Source: Tridacna crocea (Eukaryota > Mollusca > Bivalvia > Cardiida > Cardiidae). From it: a stretch of DNA of 64,000 nucleotides. The notes under the pieces are model-generated. The model made no database searches. It was not told where the DNA came from and saw only the letters and a list, made by a program, of their open reading frames with translations. Position 1 is the first letter of the stretch. Every line of letters starts with the position of its first letter. The position numbers and the translations under genes were made by a program. The stretch is from assembly GCA_943736015.1 (NCBI GenBank), contig OX031066.1:23730127-23794126 (forward strand). Direction: 5' to 3'. Shown here one piece after another: positions 10,700 to 21,413 of the stretch.

Positions 10700-11949
10700 T
10701 TGATGACTTAAAGTAAACAAATGCGCAGTTCATTGAGCGTAATTGTGACGTGTGATCAATCATCAGCTTCTTTGTTTGCTGCATTGACAGTACAGCTGCT
10801 TTGTGTGTGTGTATATATTTGTGTGTGTGGGGTGTGGATGTGGGTGTTTTTCTGTTTTATTTTGAAATGTCATGATGTAACGGATTTATTTCCTACATAA
10901 CAAATCTTAACTAGTCAACAAGACAGTATTTTGGTGCAAATAACTTTTCTTCATTTCATGTATAACTATTCAATAATTGTTTAGTTTATTTTTTTCTCAA
11001 ATAAAGGCACTACGTACAAAACTTTGTTATTAACACTTTTATGTGTCTGCACTGTAACATTTTGTGTCATTGCTGTAACACATGTGTCGTTTATTATAAC
11101 AATGATAAAAACTGCTCATAAAATGAAGCCACGCCATTTAATTTAATGAAGAACATTCTGGAAACAAAACGGAAAATACAGTTACATTTTCATTTTCATT
11201 ACAAACAGCTATTTACTAAATGTATATAACTTTTTCAAGGAATTAAAATAGTTGCAAAAAACTGATTTTCTCCACATATAATGTGCCAAAATTTTGTTCC
11301 AAAATACTCAATTCAAATAAAACAAATATGCGTTATACAGATAGTTCGAAGTGCAATCTGACCTAAAAATATCTAATTTTCTTAATTAGAATGGGATTTC
11401 TTTTACTTTACAATTTCGTTACATGAAGGACATGTCAATGTGTTATGACTGGCATTGCATCACCGTAAATAATATTCAAGTGTGGAATATGCATTTTTCC
11501 GTGTGCAGTACATTCTATTTGTACATATAAGAAACCTTATCAAACAAAAAAAAAATCCAACTTCATTTTCAAAAATCATGTCTCCTACAATCTGCCATAA
11601 CTATATATTAGCTCATAGTGGGTGGGGTAAAGGATAAGCAAGACCAAAACATAAATACAATGCAGCAATTTAGTACAATAGTAAGCATTTAGTTCTTATC
11701 AAACCCTTCTATAAGAAGCTGAAACCCAAAGGTCTTAAATGATATTAAGTTGCTCATGATTTTCAGTAAATGTATGCAAATTTGGTGGGTGGGGTAACAC
11801 CAAGGCGCCCAATCTATATTTTCTCCTCCTGTAGCTTAATTTTACCATTACTTATGCGCTTCACTGCCAATTAGAACTATTTGCAATCAATATACTCTGG
11901 CAGATATTGAAATTTTGTGGTTTGTACACATAAGCTTAATTCAATGCAT
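10700..11949. other. AT-rich noncoding filler of the element that splits the BEL copy
   Basis: No gene. Contains a GT-rich tract at 10800-10850. Three stretches (11620, 11784 and 11957) repeat GTGGGTGGGGTAA, suggesting an old internal repeat of about 170 bp. Confidence 0.35.
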
Positions 11950-12205
11950 TTTCAGTGGGTGGGGTAACAAAATGTCGTCTGAAAAAAATCTGCACCACTT
12001 TTGTTTCTGCATCCACCCTAATTTGACTTCTATATAGCTGTACTATCACCTGGTACCAATGAAATTTTTCTACCAGATGGATTGAAAAAAAATTGAATCC
12101 ACCTGGCCAGGCCTTAGACTATATTGTGGGAATGTTATGTGGCTGGCAGGTGACTAATGACACTTAAATTCCATAACATTACAAACATGTAATGAAATAG
12201 GATCA
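11950..12205. repeat. inverted copy of the 7550-7740 block plus GGTGGG-element 3' sequence
   Basis: The reverse complement of 11955-12020 matches the GGATGC.AGA..AAAGTGGTGCAGATTTTTT block at about 7670, and 12080-12115 is the inverse of the GGCCCAGATCAAAAAAG block. So the about 4.5 kb insertion in the BEL element is roughly bounded by inverted repeats. From 12120 the sequence ATTGTGGGAATGTTATGTGG, GTGACTAATGACACTTAAAT is that of the GGTGGG element. Confidence 0.5.
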
Positions 12206-12212
12206 TCAGTGT

Positions 12213-13053
12213 TCCAGACATCAAAGAATGATGTCCATTGAAGATAAAGAATTTTTAGGGATTATGGAAACTCAGTTCAAGAAAGATTCAAGAGGTTACT
12301 GGACAGCGCCTTTGCCTTTTCATTCCAGCAGACCAAGGTTGACTAATAACCAGAATAGGGCTATCAATAGAACAAAAACACTTGTGGCCTCTTTGAAGAA
12401 AAATCCTACTAAGTAGTCATTTCATAGATTTCATGCAGAAGATGACAAGACAATTGTCACGCTGAAGTAGCGCCAGCATTGGCATCAGACTCAGAGTGCT
12501 GGTATCTACTCATATTTGGGATTGATCATCCCAAGAAACCCAACCAGATAAGAGTGGTGTTCGACTCCTCAGCAAAACATATGGGTCTATCTTTGAATAG
12601 AGTACTGATGACAGGTCCTGACCTAGTAAACAGTTTAATGGGATTGCTATTAAGATTTCATCAAGAGCCTGTTGCAATTTCTGCAGACATAGAACAGATG
12701 TTTTATCAGTTTTATGTTGAAGAGAATGATAGAAATTACCTGAGATTCTTTTGGTTCAAAGATAATAACCCAGACACGGCCATAATTGAATACAGGATGT
12801 GTGTTCATGTTTTTGGAAATAGCCCTTCGCCATCAATAGCAACATATGGACTCAAAGAGAGTGCCAAGTCCTCAGAAAGTATGTATGGGTCAGATGTGAC
12901 AGAGTTTGTTTGCAAGAATTTTTATGTAGATGATGGGCTTACGTCTTTACCAAGTTCTGCTCAGGCCATAGATCTGTTGAAGCGAAGTCAAAACGCACTG
13001 GCCTCTGGAGGCAATCCAAGATTACACAAAATCTCTTCAACAGCCGAGAAGTA
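12213..13053 (+). pseudogene. BEL/Pao pol relic: reverse transcriptase
   Basis: The translated sequence has BEL/Pao reverse transcriptase marks in order: SIEDKEFLGIMETQF, then WTAPLPF, then IRVVFDSSAKHMG, then an ADIEQMF block with one catalytic aspartate, and KNFYVDDGL (YVDD at 12922-12933) with the catalytic aspartate pair. The reading frame is broken: an in-frame TAG ends the first block at 12416, and a frame change follows before 12479. No protease was recognised between gag and this block. The reverse transcriptase would copy the element RNA into DNA in particles; this copy cannot be expressed intact. Family call is firm, activity is excluded. Confidence 0.85.
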
Positions 13054-13813
13054 ATGAACGCTTTTCTCAAGGAAGATTTAGCTAAGGATCTGAAAGGTTT
13101 ACACATTGGACAAGTTGAGCTTCCAACACAGAGAAGCCTTGAGCTAAATTGGAATCTGGAAGCTGACTGCTTTTCCTTTACTAACTCCTCTGAATTAAAA
13201 CCCTGCACAAAAAGGGGAGTTCTTTCTGTGCTCAGCAGCCTCTTTGGGATTTGTAGCACTGGGATTTGTAGCACTTGTTCTTGTTCATGGAAGGATCATT
13301 ATGCAAGATATAATGGCAGGATCTCAGGATTGCGATGAGCCATTGCCTTTTGAGACCAGTCTCTGAAATACCTTGAACATCTGAAAATTCCATGCACTTA
13401 TCTTGAAGGCTTGTTGCGGGCAGCAATTCAACAAGAGGTACATGTGTTTTGTGACGCGTCAGAAAACGCTATAGCTACTTGTGCAGAAGGATTCATTGAA
13501 GCATGGACAAATGATTCCAAGACTGAAATTATGCTCTGCGGTTATGGCAGCAGAATTAGCTGAGGTCGTTTCGGAACATTTAAATACATGTATACAAGTT
13601 GAGACAATGAAGTTCTATTCAGATAGTCGTGTGGTTCTAGGATATTTATACAATAGAGTCATCAGGTTCTATGTATATGTTGAAAGCCAGGTGAATAAAA
13701 TTCTCAAGTGTACAAGACCTGATCAGTGGAACTATATCTGTTCCAAAGACAACCCAGCAGATCTTGGTACAAGGCCTACACTTGTTGAAAGTATCCAAGA
13801 AAGTATATGGTAG
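13054..13813 (+). pseudogene. BEL/Pao pol relic: RNase H / connection region
   Basis: Continues the pol after the reverse transcriptase with conserved BEL features: GLHIGQVELPTQRSLELNWN-type text, the ALCSAV.AAELAEVVSEHL-like helix and FYSDSRVVLGYL with an acidic residue of RNase H. Stops end two frames at 13338 and 13813, and at least one frame change lies between 13330 and 13480. Decayed. Confidence 0.7.
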
Positions 13814-13889
13814 AGGGTCCAGGTTTTCTGTTAGAAAAAGATACATTGACAGAAGCAAGCTTCAAACTTCAAATGCCTGAAGAAGATCC

Positions 13890-15378
13890 AGAAATCTGTC
13901 CTGAAACTTGTTGTTTGAAGAAAACATTACTCCCAAAGACTTAACTGTTGGTACAAGGGGTTTTGAGAATGTTTCCCATTTGGAAAGGTTACTGAATGCT
14001 ATAGTGGTGTGGAAACGATGTCTTAGGCTCCAGTACTACAAAATTCATGATCTAAGAGATTCTATACTTACTCCAGAGTTACAGAACTTTGCTTGTAAAT
14101 TCATATTCTCACTTGTGCAGAAAGAAATTTTTCGTGAGGAAATCAAAGCTATCCAAAGCAGTGTCCCAATTTCAAGGAAGAGCCTTATTGTAAGCCTTAA
14201 CCCATACATTCACCGAGATGGCTTACTCAGAGTTGGTGGTTGCCTGCAAAATTCTGATATGAAAATTATTGAAAGAAATCCCATATTGCTTCCAGGGAAC
14301 CACTGGGTGTCTAGATTGTTGGTGTATTATTACCATGAACAAGTGAAGCATCAGGGACGTCAAATTACGGAGGGTGCCATCAGTGAAGCTGGCTTCTGGA
14401 TTACTGGAGTTAAGCGATTGATTGGATCCTTGATCCACAAATGTGTAAAATGTCAAAGATTACGGGGAACCTTGTATCACCAAAAGATGGCTGATTTACC
14501 AGATGATAGACTTATCCCAGGTCCCCCATTTACATCGGTTGGGGTAGACTGCTTTGGACCATGGCAAGTATCAAGTCAACGCACAAGAGGAGGACAGGCT
14601 TCAAGTAAAAGGTGGGGAGTAATGTTCACATGTTTAACGTCACAGGCGGTTCATATTGAAGTCATAGAAGAATTGAGTTCTTCATCATTTATAAATGCGT
14701 TACAGAGGTTCACAAGTATTCGTGGAAAAGCGAATATAATTATATCGTTCAGACAGGGGCACCAACTTTGTAGGAGCATTAGACGATTTGGGTGTGAGGG
14801 TTAGCGACAGTGTTAATCAATACTTGGATAAAGAAGGTGCTACTTGGATTCCTAATCCGCCTCACTCATCCCATCATGGAGGGGTATGGGAGAGAATGAT
14901 CGGCGTAACAAGAAAGATTCTTGACTTGTTACTACTTGATCTACAGGGTGGTAGATTGACTCATGAGGTTTTGGTGACATTCTTAGCAGAAGTATTGGCA
15001 ATAATAAATTCAAGACCACTTGTATCTCTATCATCAGATTCGACTTATCCTACACCTTTCAGTCCTGGACTGTTACTCACTCAAAAAAGTGACAACATAG
15101 TTGATGTGGTGATACCATCAGACATTAAAGATTTGAACAAGACACAATGGAAAAGAGTTCAGATATTGGCTGAATCGTTTTGGAAGAAATGGAGATCAGA
15201 ATTTCTCCAGACTCTACAAGTGCGAAGAAAGTGGACGTCGGAACAACAACAGCTAGAGACTGGAGATTTTGTACTACTGCGAGACAAACAGGTTGCTAGA
15301 AACAACTGGCCGATGGGTCTTATAGTGAGTGTTTTCGTGAGCCATGATAAACTTGTGAGAACAGAGTGCAAACTGTAG
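13890..15378 (+). pseudogene. BEL/Pao pol relic: integrase
   Basis: A zinc-binding HHCC region ends in CVKCQRLRG. The catalytic core keeps VDCFGPW (first D, about 14547), and the last catalytic residue is in HHGGVWERMIG (E, about 14890). The segment that should hold the second D is disrupted by a frame change near 14750, so the two halves lie in different frames. A C-terminal segment with GDFVLLRDKQ and NNWPMG follows, and the frame ends at 15378. The integrase would join the cDNA to host DNA; the break and upstream damage make it non-functional. Confidence 0.85.
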
Positions 15379-15439
15379 GAGCAAACAGAAAACCCACTGT
15401 TTATGAACGTACAGTGAATGAAACGGTTATGCTTATTAC

Positions 15440-15830
15440 GTCATAAAGACAAATTTAGCCAGCTTATTGAACTTTAGATCTACTGTATTTTATGATGTTG
15501 CAAGAGCAGTTATTAAGAATTCAGTCTTAATCATCATGTATATTCTGCTAAAATTAGAAGTGTATTGTTTAAGAAGCATCATTAATCTATGCAATCAGTT
15601 TTCACAGAAGTCAATATTTCTCGTTAAAGGCTTTCTCTGGAGTGAATGACTCAACTAGCCGTTGTATTCTTCACATCACTGCAGTAATTGTATTGATGCA
15701 TCTTTTATAACTAGACTTTAATGATCTCAAGGTGGATATTTAGTAATTCTTTACTATTTGTCTATTTGCAGTTTTCTCACTGTATGAATGATTGAATAAA
15801 GATTAAAAGCTATCGCACTGTCTGTTCTTC
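15440..15830 (+). repeat. possible 3' LTR / 3' end of the BEL element
   Basis: Noncoding AT-rich sequence directly after the integrase, with a polyadenylation signal AATAAA at 15795-15800. No matching 5' copy was found in the window (the 5' part of the element is lost), so the LTR call rests on position only. Confidence 0.3.
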
Positions 15831-16640
15831 CGTGCAAGCATAGGGCGTATAAAAATAAGGTGGAAAGATTGACTGGTGGACAGACAGACAGACATGATGA
15901 AACCATTAAACCCCCTTATTCTTCGTAGGTGTTGGGAGGGTCTAAAAATCAACAAAAGTTACTTTTCATTGAAAGTAAAAGCACCAGCTGACATGCATGA
16001 ATATATAGAACTTGAATAGGAAGAAAACTGGCAATTTCTGAAATGGAATCATCTTTAAAATGGATAAACATGCCCTGTGTGAATATAAACAAGATCCAAG
16101 GGTAGCTCATTAATGTCCTACAGAACTGGGCCATTTCATCAACTTGCTAGCCTGCTATCAAATTAAAACATGTGTATGCTTTATTTCTTCAACAATAAAA
16201 TGCTTTTTAATCCTTTAACACACAAGTCAGAGCTTTGAACCTAAGAAACACACTTAACATAGTGGACCCCTAATAGAAAACAGGTATTTCCACAATGATA
16301 CTATCCTACAAAACTTGCTATGATTAAAAAAAAAAAGTGTTATTGTACTGCTTTAACCAAGCCATTTTTCCTTTTTTGTCTTTTCTCAAATTATAATTTA
16401 TAAATCTAAAACCACTATAATTATTTTCATTACAAAGGGAGATGGTAATTACCTCCCTTTCCTGGAAACTAACAAAAGTATCTACAAATAATTTTAAGAT
16501 AGGCATAAAGAAATTTCTGGTTGGTTAAAAATGTGCAAAAGTATTAAACCTGTATAAATCTGTATTTATCAACTATCAAGAAAACTTTATGCAATGCTGC
16601 ACCAGAGATATTAGGGGGCTACTAACTTAACAAAACATAT
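15831..16640. other. no gene recognised
   Basis: Noncoding AT-rich sequence between the BEL relic and a nested MITE cluster; only short accidental frames. Confidence 0.3.
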
Positions 16641-17015
16641 ATGCTAATAAGCTACATTTTTTCCTTATCTCACAATGTTTTCTACTCTTATCTAGGCAAG
16701 TTCCAGCATTTAACTCTTTACCAAATGACAATATTTCAGATGGATCCAATTTAAAAGCACTTGCGGACAACAAAAATTTATTTGGCACAAATTATGGGAT
16801 TTGTATCAGATGGTCTAAAAAACATTGTGGGAAAAGGAGAAAATGCTGGTTTCCAGCATTTTCTCCTTTTCCCACAATGTTTTAAAAAGGCCTACTTCTC
16901 AGAGTCGTTAAAACTTGGGATAGTGTGGTAAAGGGTTAAGGGGACTTTTGATTTGTTGTCTGCAAATGCTTTTAATGCGGATAAGTTCATGATTTTGTTA
17001 TGTGGTAAAGAGTCA
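16640..17015 (-). mobile_element. TTAA MITE inserted into an older MITE
   Basis: A complete subfamily A copy lies at 16710-16939 with TTAA at both ends. Its left flank (CACAATGTTTTCTACTCTTA onward) and right flank (TTGTTGTCTGCAAATGCTTT, then GATTTTGTTATGTGGTAAAG) are the two halves of the right part of another copy, so one MITE sits inside another. Confidence 0.75.
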
Positions 17016-17383
17016 TATCACAAATTACACATAAATCCAGTTTTACTTTTCCTGCCAGTCATTCCTGTTATGTTTTATCAATTTCACAGTACAGGACAAA
17101 AAATGCATTTAGAATGACAAGTTTCAAAAAGTTTTAATTCTTATAAAAAAAAAACAAACAAAGTCTAAGCTACATCTCTGATTACAGGAGGAATAACATA
17201 AACACATTTTGTTGTCATAAATTCAAGTTAAAACCTCAAACTGATCATTTTAATGAAAAAAAGAAGATAGAAATGAAGAAAAAAAAGTCTAGGCAATATC
17301 TTTGGTTAATGAAGGAATTCTAAAGACACATCTCACAATAAACCCAGTTTAAAACTATCAATTTATCATTTGAATGAAAAATA
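17016..17383. other. no gene recognised
   Basis: AT-rich noncoding stretch with two related AATGAA.GGAATTC-like blocks; nothing coding. Confidence 0.3.
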
Positions 17384-18504
17384 CAAGAGGGCCATGATGG
17401 CCCTGAAAATCGCTCACCTGAGTCTACTGACCAAACATGAAACATTTTCAATCTCGTTTCCCAGTGACCTACTTTTTTATCAGACATTACCCATTATCAA
17501 GCACTTTTGAGATATCAATAAGAGTACTGGACTGAAAATGTGGCCTCTACAGAATACAAAAGGTTTTTCTAAGATTTGACCAAATGACCTAGTTTTGGAC
17601 CCAACAATTACCCATTATTAAACTCTTTTGAGACATCACCAAAACAAACATTCTGACCAAATTTGAAGAGTATCAGGCAGAAAAATGTGGCCTCTAAAGT
17701 GTACACAAGGTTCTTCTAATATTTGACCCAGTGACCTATTTTTTGACTCCACATGACCCATTTTCAAAGTCATTCAAGGTATCACCAAGACAAATATTAT
17801 GAACAAGTTTCAGGAGTATCAGACTGAAAATGTGTCCTCCAGAGCATATACAAGGTTTTTATAACATTTGACCTATTGACCGTTTTTGACCAAACATGAC
17901 CCATTTTCATACAAGATATTATCAAGGCAAACATTCTCAATAATTTTCAAGAGTGTTGGACTGAAAATGTGGCATCCAGAGGATATACAAGGTTTTTCTA
18001 AGATTTGACCTGGTAACCTAGTTTTTTACCCAACATGACCCATTTTCAAACTCATCCGAGATATCATCAAAGCAAACATTCTGACCAACTTTCATGGGTA
18101 TCGGACCGAAAATGTGGCCTCTAGAGCATACACAAGGTTTTTCTAAGATTTGACCTAGTGACCTAGTTTTTGACCCGACATGACCCATTTTCAAACTCAT
18201 TCAAGATATCATCAAGGCAAACACTCTGACCAACATTCATGAGTATCGGACTGAAAATGTGGCCTCTAGAGTGTACATAAAGTTTTTCTAAGATCTGACC
18301 TAGTGACCTAGTTTTTGACCCGACATAACCCATTTTCAGTCTCATTCGAGATTTCATCCAGGCAAACATTCTGACCAACTTTCATGAGTATCGAACTGAA
18401 ACTGTGGCCTCTAGTGCCTACACAAGGTAAAAGTTGACGAAGGACGCCAGACGCAGCACTATCACAATAGCTCACTCTGAGCACTTTGTGCTCAGGTGAG
18501 CTAA
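17384..18504 (+). mobile_element. HINE/pearl-like element, type 1 (GCTCACCTGAG subterminal repeats)
   Basis: The 5' mark is AAGAGGGCCATGATGGCCCT followed by GCTCACCTGAG. The core is seven or so tandem units of about 148 bp repeating TGACC..GTTTTTGACC, ACATGACCCATTTTCA, AGATATCATCAA, ACATTCTGACCAACTTTCA and AAAATGTGGCCTCTAGAG. The 3' end is CTCTGAGCACTTTGTGCTCAGGTGAGCTAA: a hairpin (GAGCAC TTT GTGCTC) ten bases before CTAA, and CTCAGGTGAGC inverting the 5' GCTCACCTGAG. This matches the Helentron-associated (HINE/pearl/DINE) layout. Minus-strand frames across the array are translations of the repeat, not genes. Confidence 0.65.
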
Positions 18505-18711
18505 TAAAACAAGAAATATAAAACAAAGTATAAAAATCTGAATAATGTTTATGCATATGCATATTTCTCTGCATCTATATAAATGTCTTTATGACTGTCC
18601 CATCATAAACCCCATTTAAAACAATCAATTTATCATCTTAATAAAATACATATGTAAGTTTCTCTGCATGTAAATCACTGTCTTTATGAACACTTTCAGC
18701 ATTATAAGTAG

Positions 18712-19062
18712 TTAACCCTTTACCACGCAATGAGACCTTTTAATAACCCTAGGTTGTTCAAAAAAAAAATCTTTACCCTCATTATTGTCCATCCTACTAG
18801 CCTGTTTTTTCCTATCAATAATAAAGCATCACATTACACTGAATCTGTAATAATCCTTTGTCTATTATTAGTTTCTTTTTACAAAAAGAAAAACTTAAGG
18901 TTTGTCCAAACTGAAAGCAGCAAAATATAAAATAATGCTGGTGACTTTTGTTTGAAAGGATACAGAACATTGTAGGAAAACATTAGCTAAAATGTATCTA
19001 ATGCTTCCAAAGCCTTTTTGTTCAGTGTCAATAAAAAACAGAATCATTTGATACAGGCTTAA
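18712..19062 (+). mobile_element. degraded TTAA MITE, subfamily A
   Basis: Ends are TTAACCCTTTACCACGCAA at 18712 and GGCTTAA at 19062. The interior is diverged and carries extra sequence. Confidence 0.4.
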
Positions 19063-19330
19063 CCTTATTGCAAACAAGCAAATTTGTTAAATGATATCCC
19101 CCGCCAAATAATGTACTTGACCGCTTCACTTACAATCACTCCCATGGAAGGATGGACAGGCAATGCTAAAACTATATCCCTTTGCCTTTGGTGGAGAATA
19201 ATAATAATCCCTGGTTTTAATGACCCAAGGAAAAAGGGTTCAAACTTGAAAATATTGTAGGAAAAGGAACTAGTATGTTCTGCTTTTCTTCATATATTTT
19301 CTATACTTTAAAAGAGTAATCCCATTACAT

Positions 19331-20573
19331 GCAGTGTTCCCACTGAAAATTTTATTTGGGGGTTTTGTACCCCCTACAACTGAAAAATGGGGGTATAAGA
19401 AAACAAAATGGGGGTACAAATTCAGAAAAAACTTGTATGCTCACAACTCTAGATATTTACTTAATGCCTCATTCTTGTTAAGATGCAGAACAATCATATT
19501 ATAGATCTACTCTGTCAATGTACATTTTGAAATGTATGCATAACTGACAGTAAAGAACTGCAAAGTTTTAACTAGACTGTAGTAGTCTTTATGCTCATAT
19601 TTTCACATCCCATTAGCCGTTTTTGTTTCAGTTTAGATTTCATATTTGAAGGTATGACAATAATAGTTCTCAACTAAAGGTAAAGTAATCCATATTGATG
19701 ATTTGCAGCAAAAAAAAAGTATGTTACACCAAGATATTTGTGGAAATTAATAGCTAAAGTCCATTAATAGCTGAAAAGAAAGTATGAAGTGACTCTGATC
19801 AGACCATGTAAACAGGAGCATTTTGTTATGTCATGGGTTTCCGCGGTTTTTGGACCAATCTATTTTTCATGTCCATTTAGTTATGGATAGGTGTTTCTGC
19901 ATAATCTGGCAAATGGTTTTCAAGAAGGATAGCAAGTTACTTCAAGACCTGTCATTTTACACAAGATCAGCGGATAATGGCTTTCATTTTTGGTTACATT
20001 TTTTCGTGAGGTCTCGCCAAACTTTGTTACGTGAGTTTCAATTCTGTACAGTAATTGACACAATAATTTGCGTGAGTTTGAACACTGATATGAATTCTGT
20101 TTTCTCGATGATGAATATTTCTACTTGTGTGCCTTGCTTGCTTATGGGAACCCGAATTCCGAAACCCAAAAGTCCATTTCCGAGCTAATCCCAATATAGT
20201 GTCACAGACGAAAGACGTTGACATCAACAAAACGCTTTTTCATATACTGTGTCAAATAAAGGAGAGCTGAATTAAGGATTCTTTTTTGAAACAAACTAGT
20301 CCCAGTCTGCAAATTATACATCGCAATAATAAAGACCAAGTACCCCGACCATGTAAATGTTCTAAAAATAGAAAACTGGAAATCCAAAATTTTTCTGATG
20401 TTAGATTTACTTTGTCCGCAAATGGCTCTTACGTGAGCTGTTCTATGCAAGAACTTTTTTCATTTTTATGTTCTATCTTCTTCTGTATTTTTTGTGCGTG
20501 ATTTCACGTACAGGTTTAGAATTTGTGCGTGTTTTATTTCATTTATACCTGTTTCACGCACGCACGAACACTG
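19331..20573 (+). mobile_element. hAT-like nonautonomous element
   Basis: Ends are CAGTGTTCCCACTG and the inverse CGAACACTG, a terminal pattern usual for hAT elements. Both sides carry ACATG. Internal sequence is shared with 22053-22577 and 38187-39035 (ATTTCATATTTGAGGGTATG-like, AAAGTATGTTA, AGTCATTAAAAGC, TGTCATGGGTTTCC). No transposase frame is seen. Confidence 0.5.
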
Positions 20574-20699
20574 ACATGATTATCTAAATTAAATTAATTA
20601 GTTAATCACTTGTCAACTACAATTGGTTCCAGCAAGGGCTAGCCTAAAAATCATCTTGTACAGAGATAAATTAATTGATAGATTGAAAAAGAGGTTAAT

Positions 20700-20945
20700 G
20701 CAGTTTATAAACAGTTTATGTCATATCATGGGTCTCAGTGCTGGTATGCACAGGTTTCCTAGCTTTCTCATACCAGTACTCACACAACTTTCTCTCCAAG
20801 TCACTAACTACCTTCTCATATGCCTCAGAGTTGAAGGCAAATAATCGCCATCATGACAGTATGCCTCAACTGTATATTGAACACACAACCACCAAGTCAT
20901 GAGTCTGATATGCTAACCACCGAGCTACCCTGAGAGGTGGTATAA
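20700..20945 (-). mobile_element. tRNA-derived SINE, family 1 (minus)
   Basis: Reverse-complement copy: the tRNA-like head is at the right (GGGTAGCTCGGTGG-like A box, diverged B box), and the body matches the 52728 copy. It is old, with many changes. Confidence 0.6.
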
Positions 20946-21327
20946 AGTTAAAGCTATTCCATCTTAAAAGAACTAGAGCTGTCACTGAATCTGATTTAAT
21001 AACCCCAACAGCACTTTGACGGAAACAGGTAATTTCACAAAAAATTTCCTATGTTCAAAGGAAGATTACCCTGGAATCATAGGGAGTAGATGAATGAAAA
21101 CTGCGTCTTGCACAACTTCAGTATACGATCAGTGTATCAAAAAACTTTCAATACAATAGCAGCAAAACTGTAGTGGGAGTTCGCAACACAAAATTACTAG
21201 TATTTTGTACACAGACGGACACATGAACAGACACATGGATGGACAAACAGGCAGGCTGATTCCAGTATACCCCCGAATTTGTATTGCAGGGGTTTAATTA
21301 CAAAGACAAGTCTATAACAATATACAA

Positions 21328-21413
21328 TTAATTCATTTTTTTCAAAAAGGCTGCTGTCTTGGACAACTTCTTTTTCCGCAGTTCATACATGTGATGCATC
21401 ATTTTAACGCCAC
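21328..21413 (-). CDS. HACD3: HACD3 exon 9 (residues 343 part-370 and stop)
   Basis: Cytosolic tail MYELRKKKLSKTAAFLKK, Lys-rich and ending in KKMN. A lysine-rich tail is usual for ER membrane proteins of this family. Stop TAA at 21330-21328. An ATTAAA polyadenylation-like signal lies about 30 bp further on the minus strand (about 21295). Confidence 0.92.

Noticed and set aside
18018..18574. Overlapping minus-strand frames repeating a GHVGSKTRSLGQILEK-like text
   Set aside because: They translate the 148 bp tandem units of a HINE; the repetition is of DNA, not of a protein domain.
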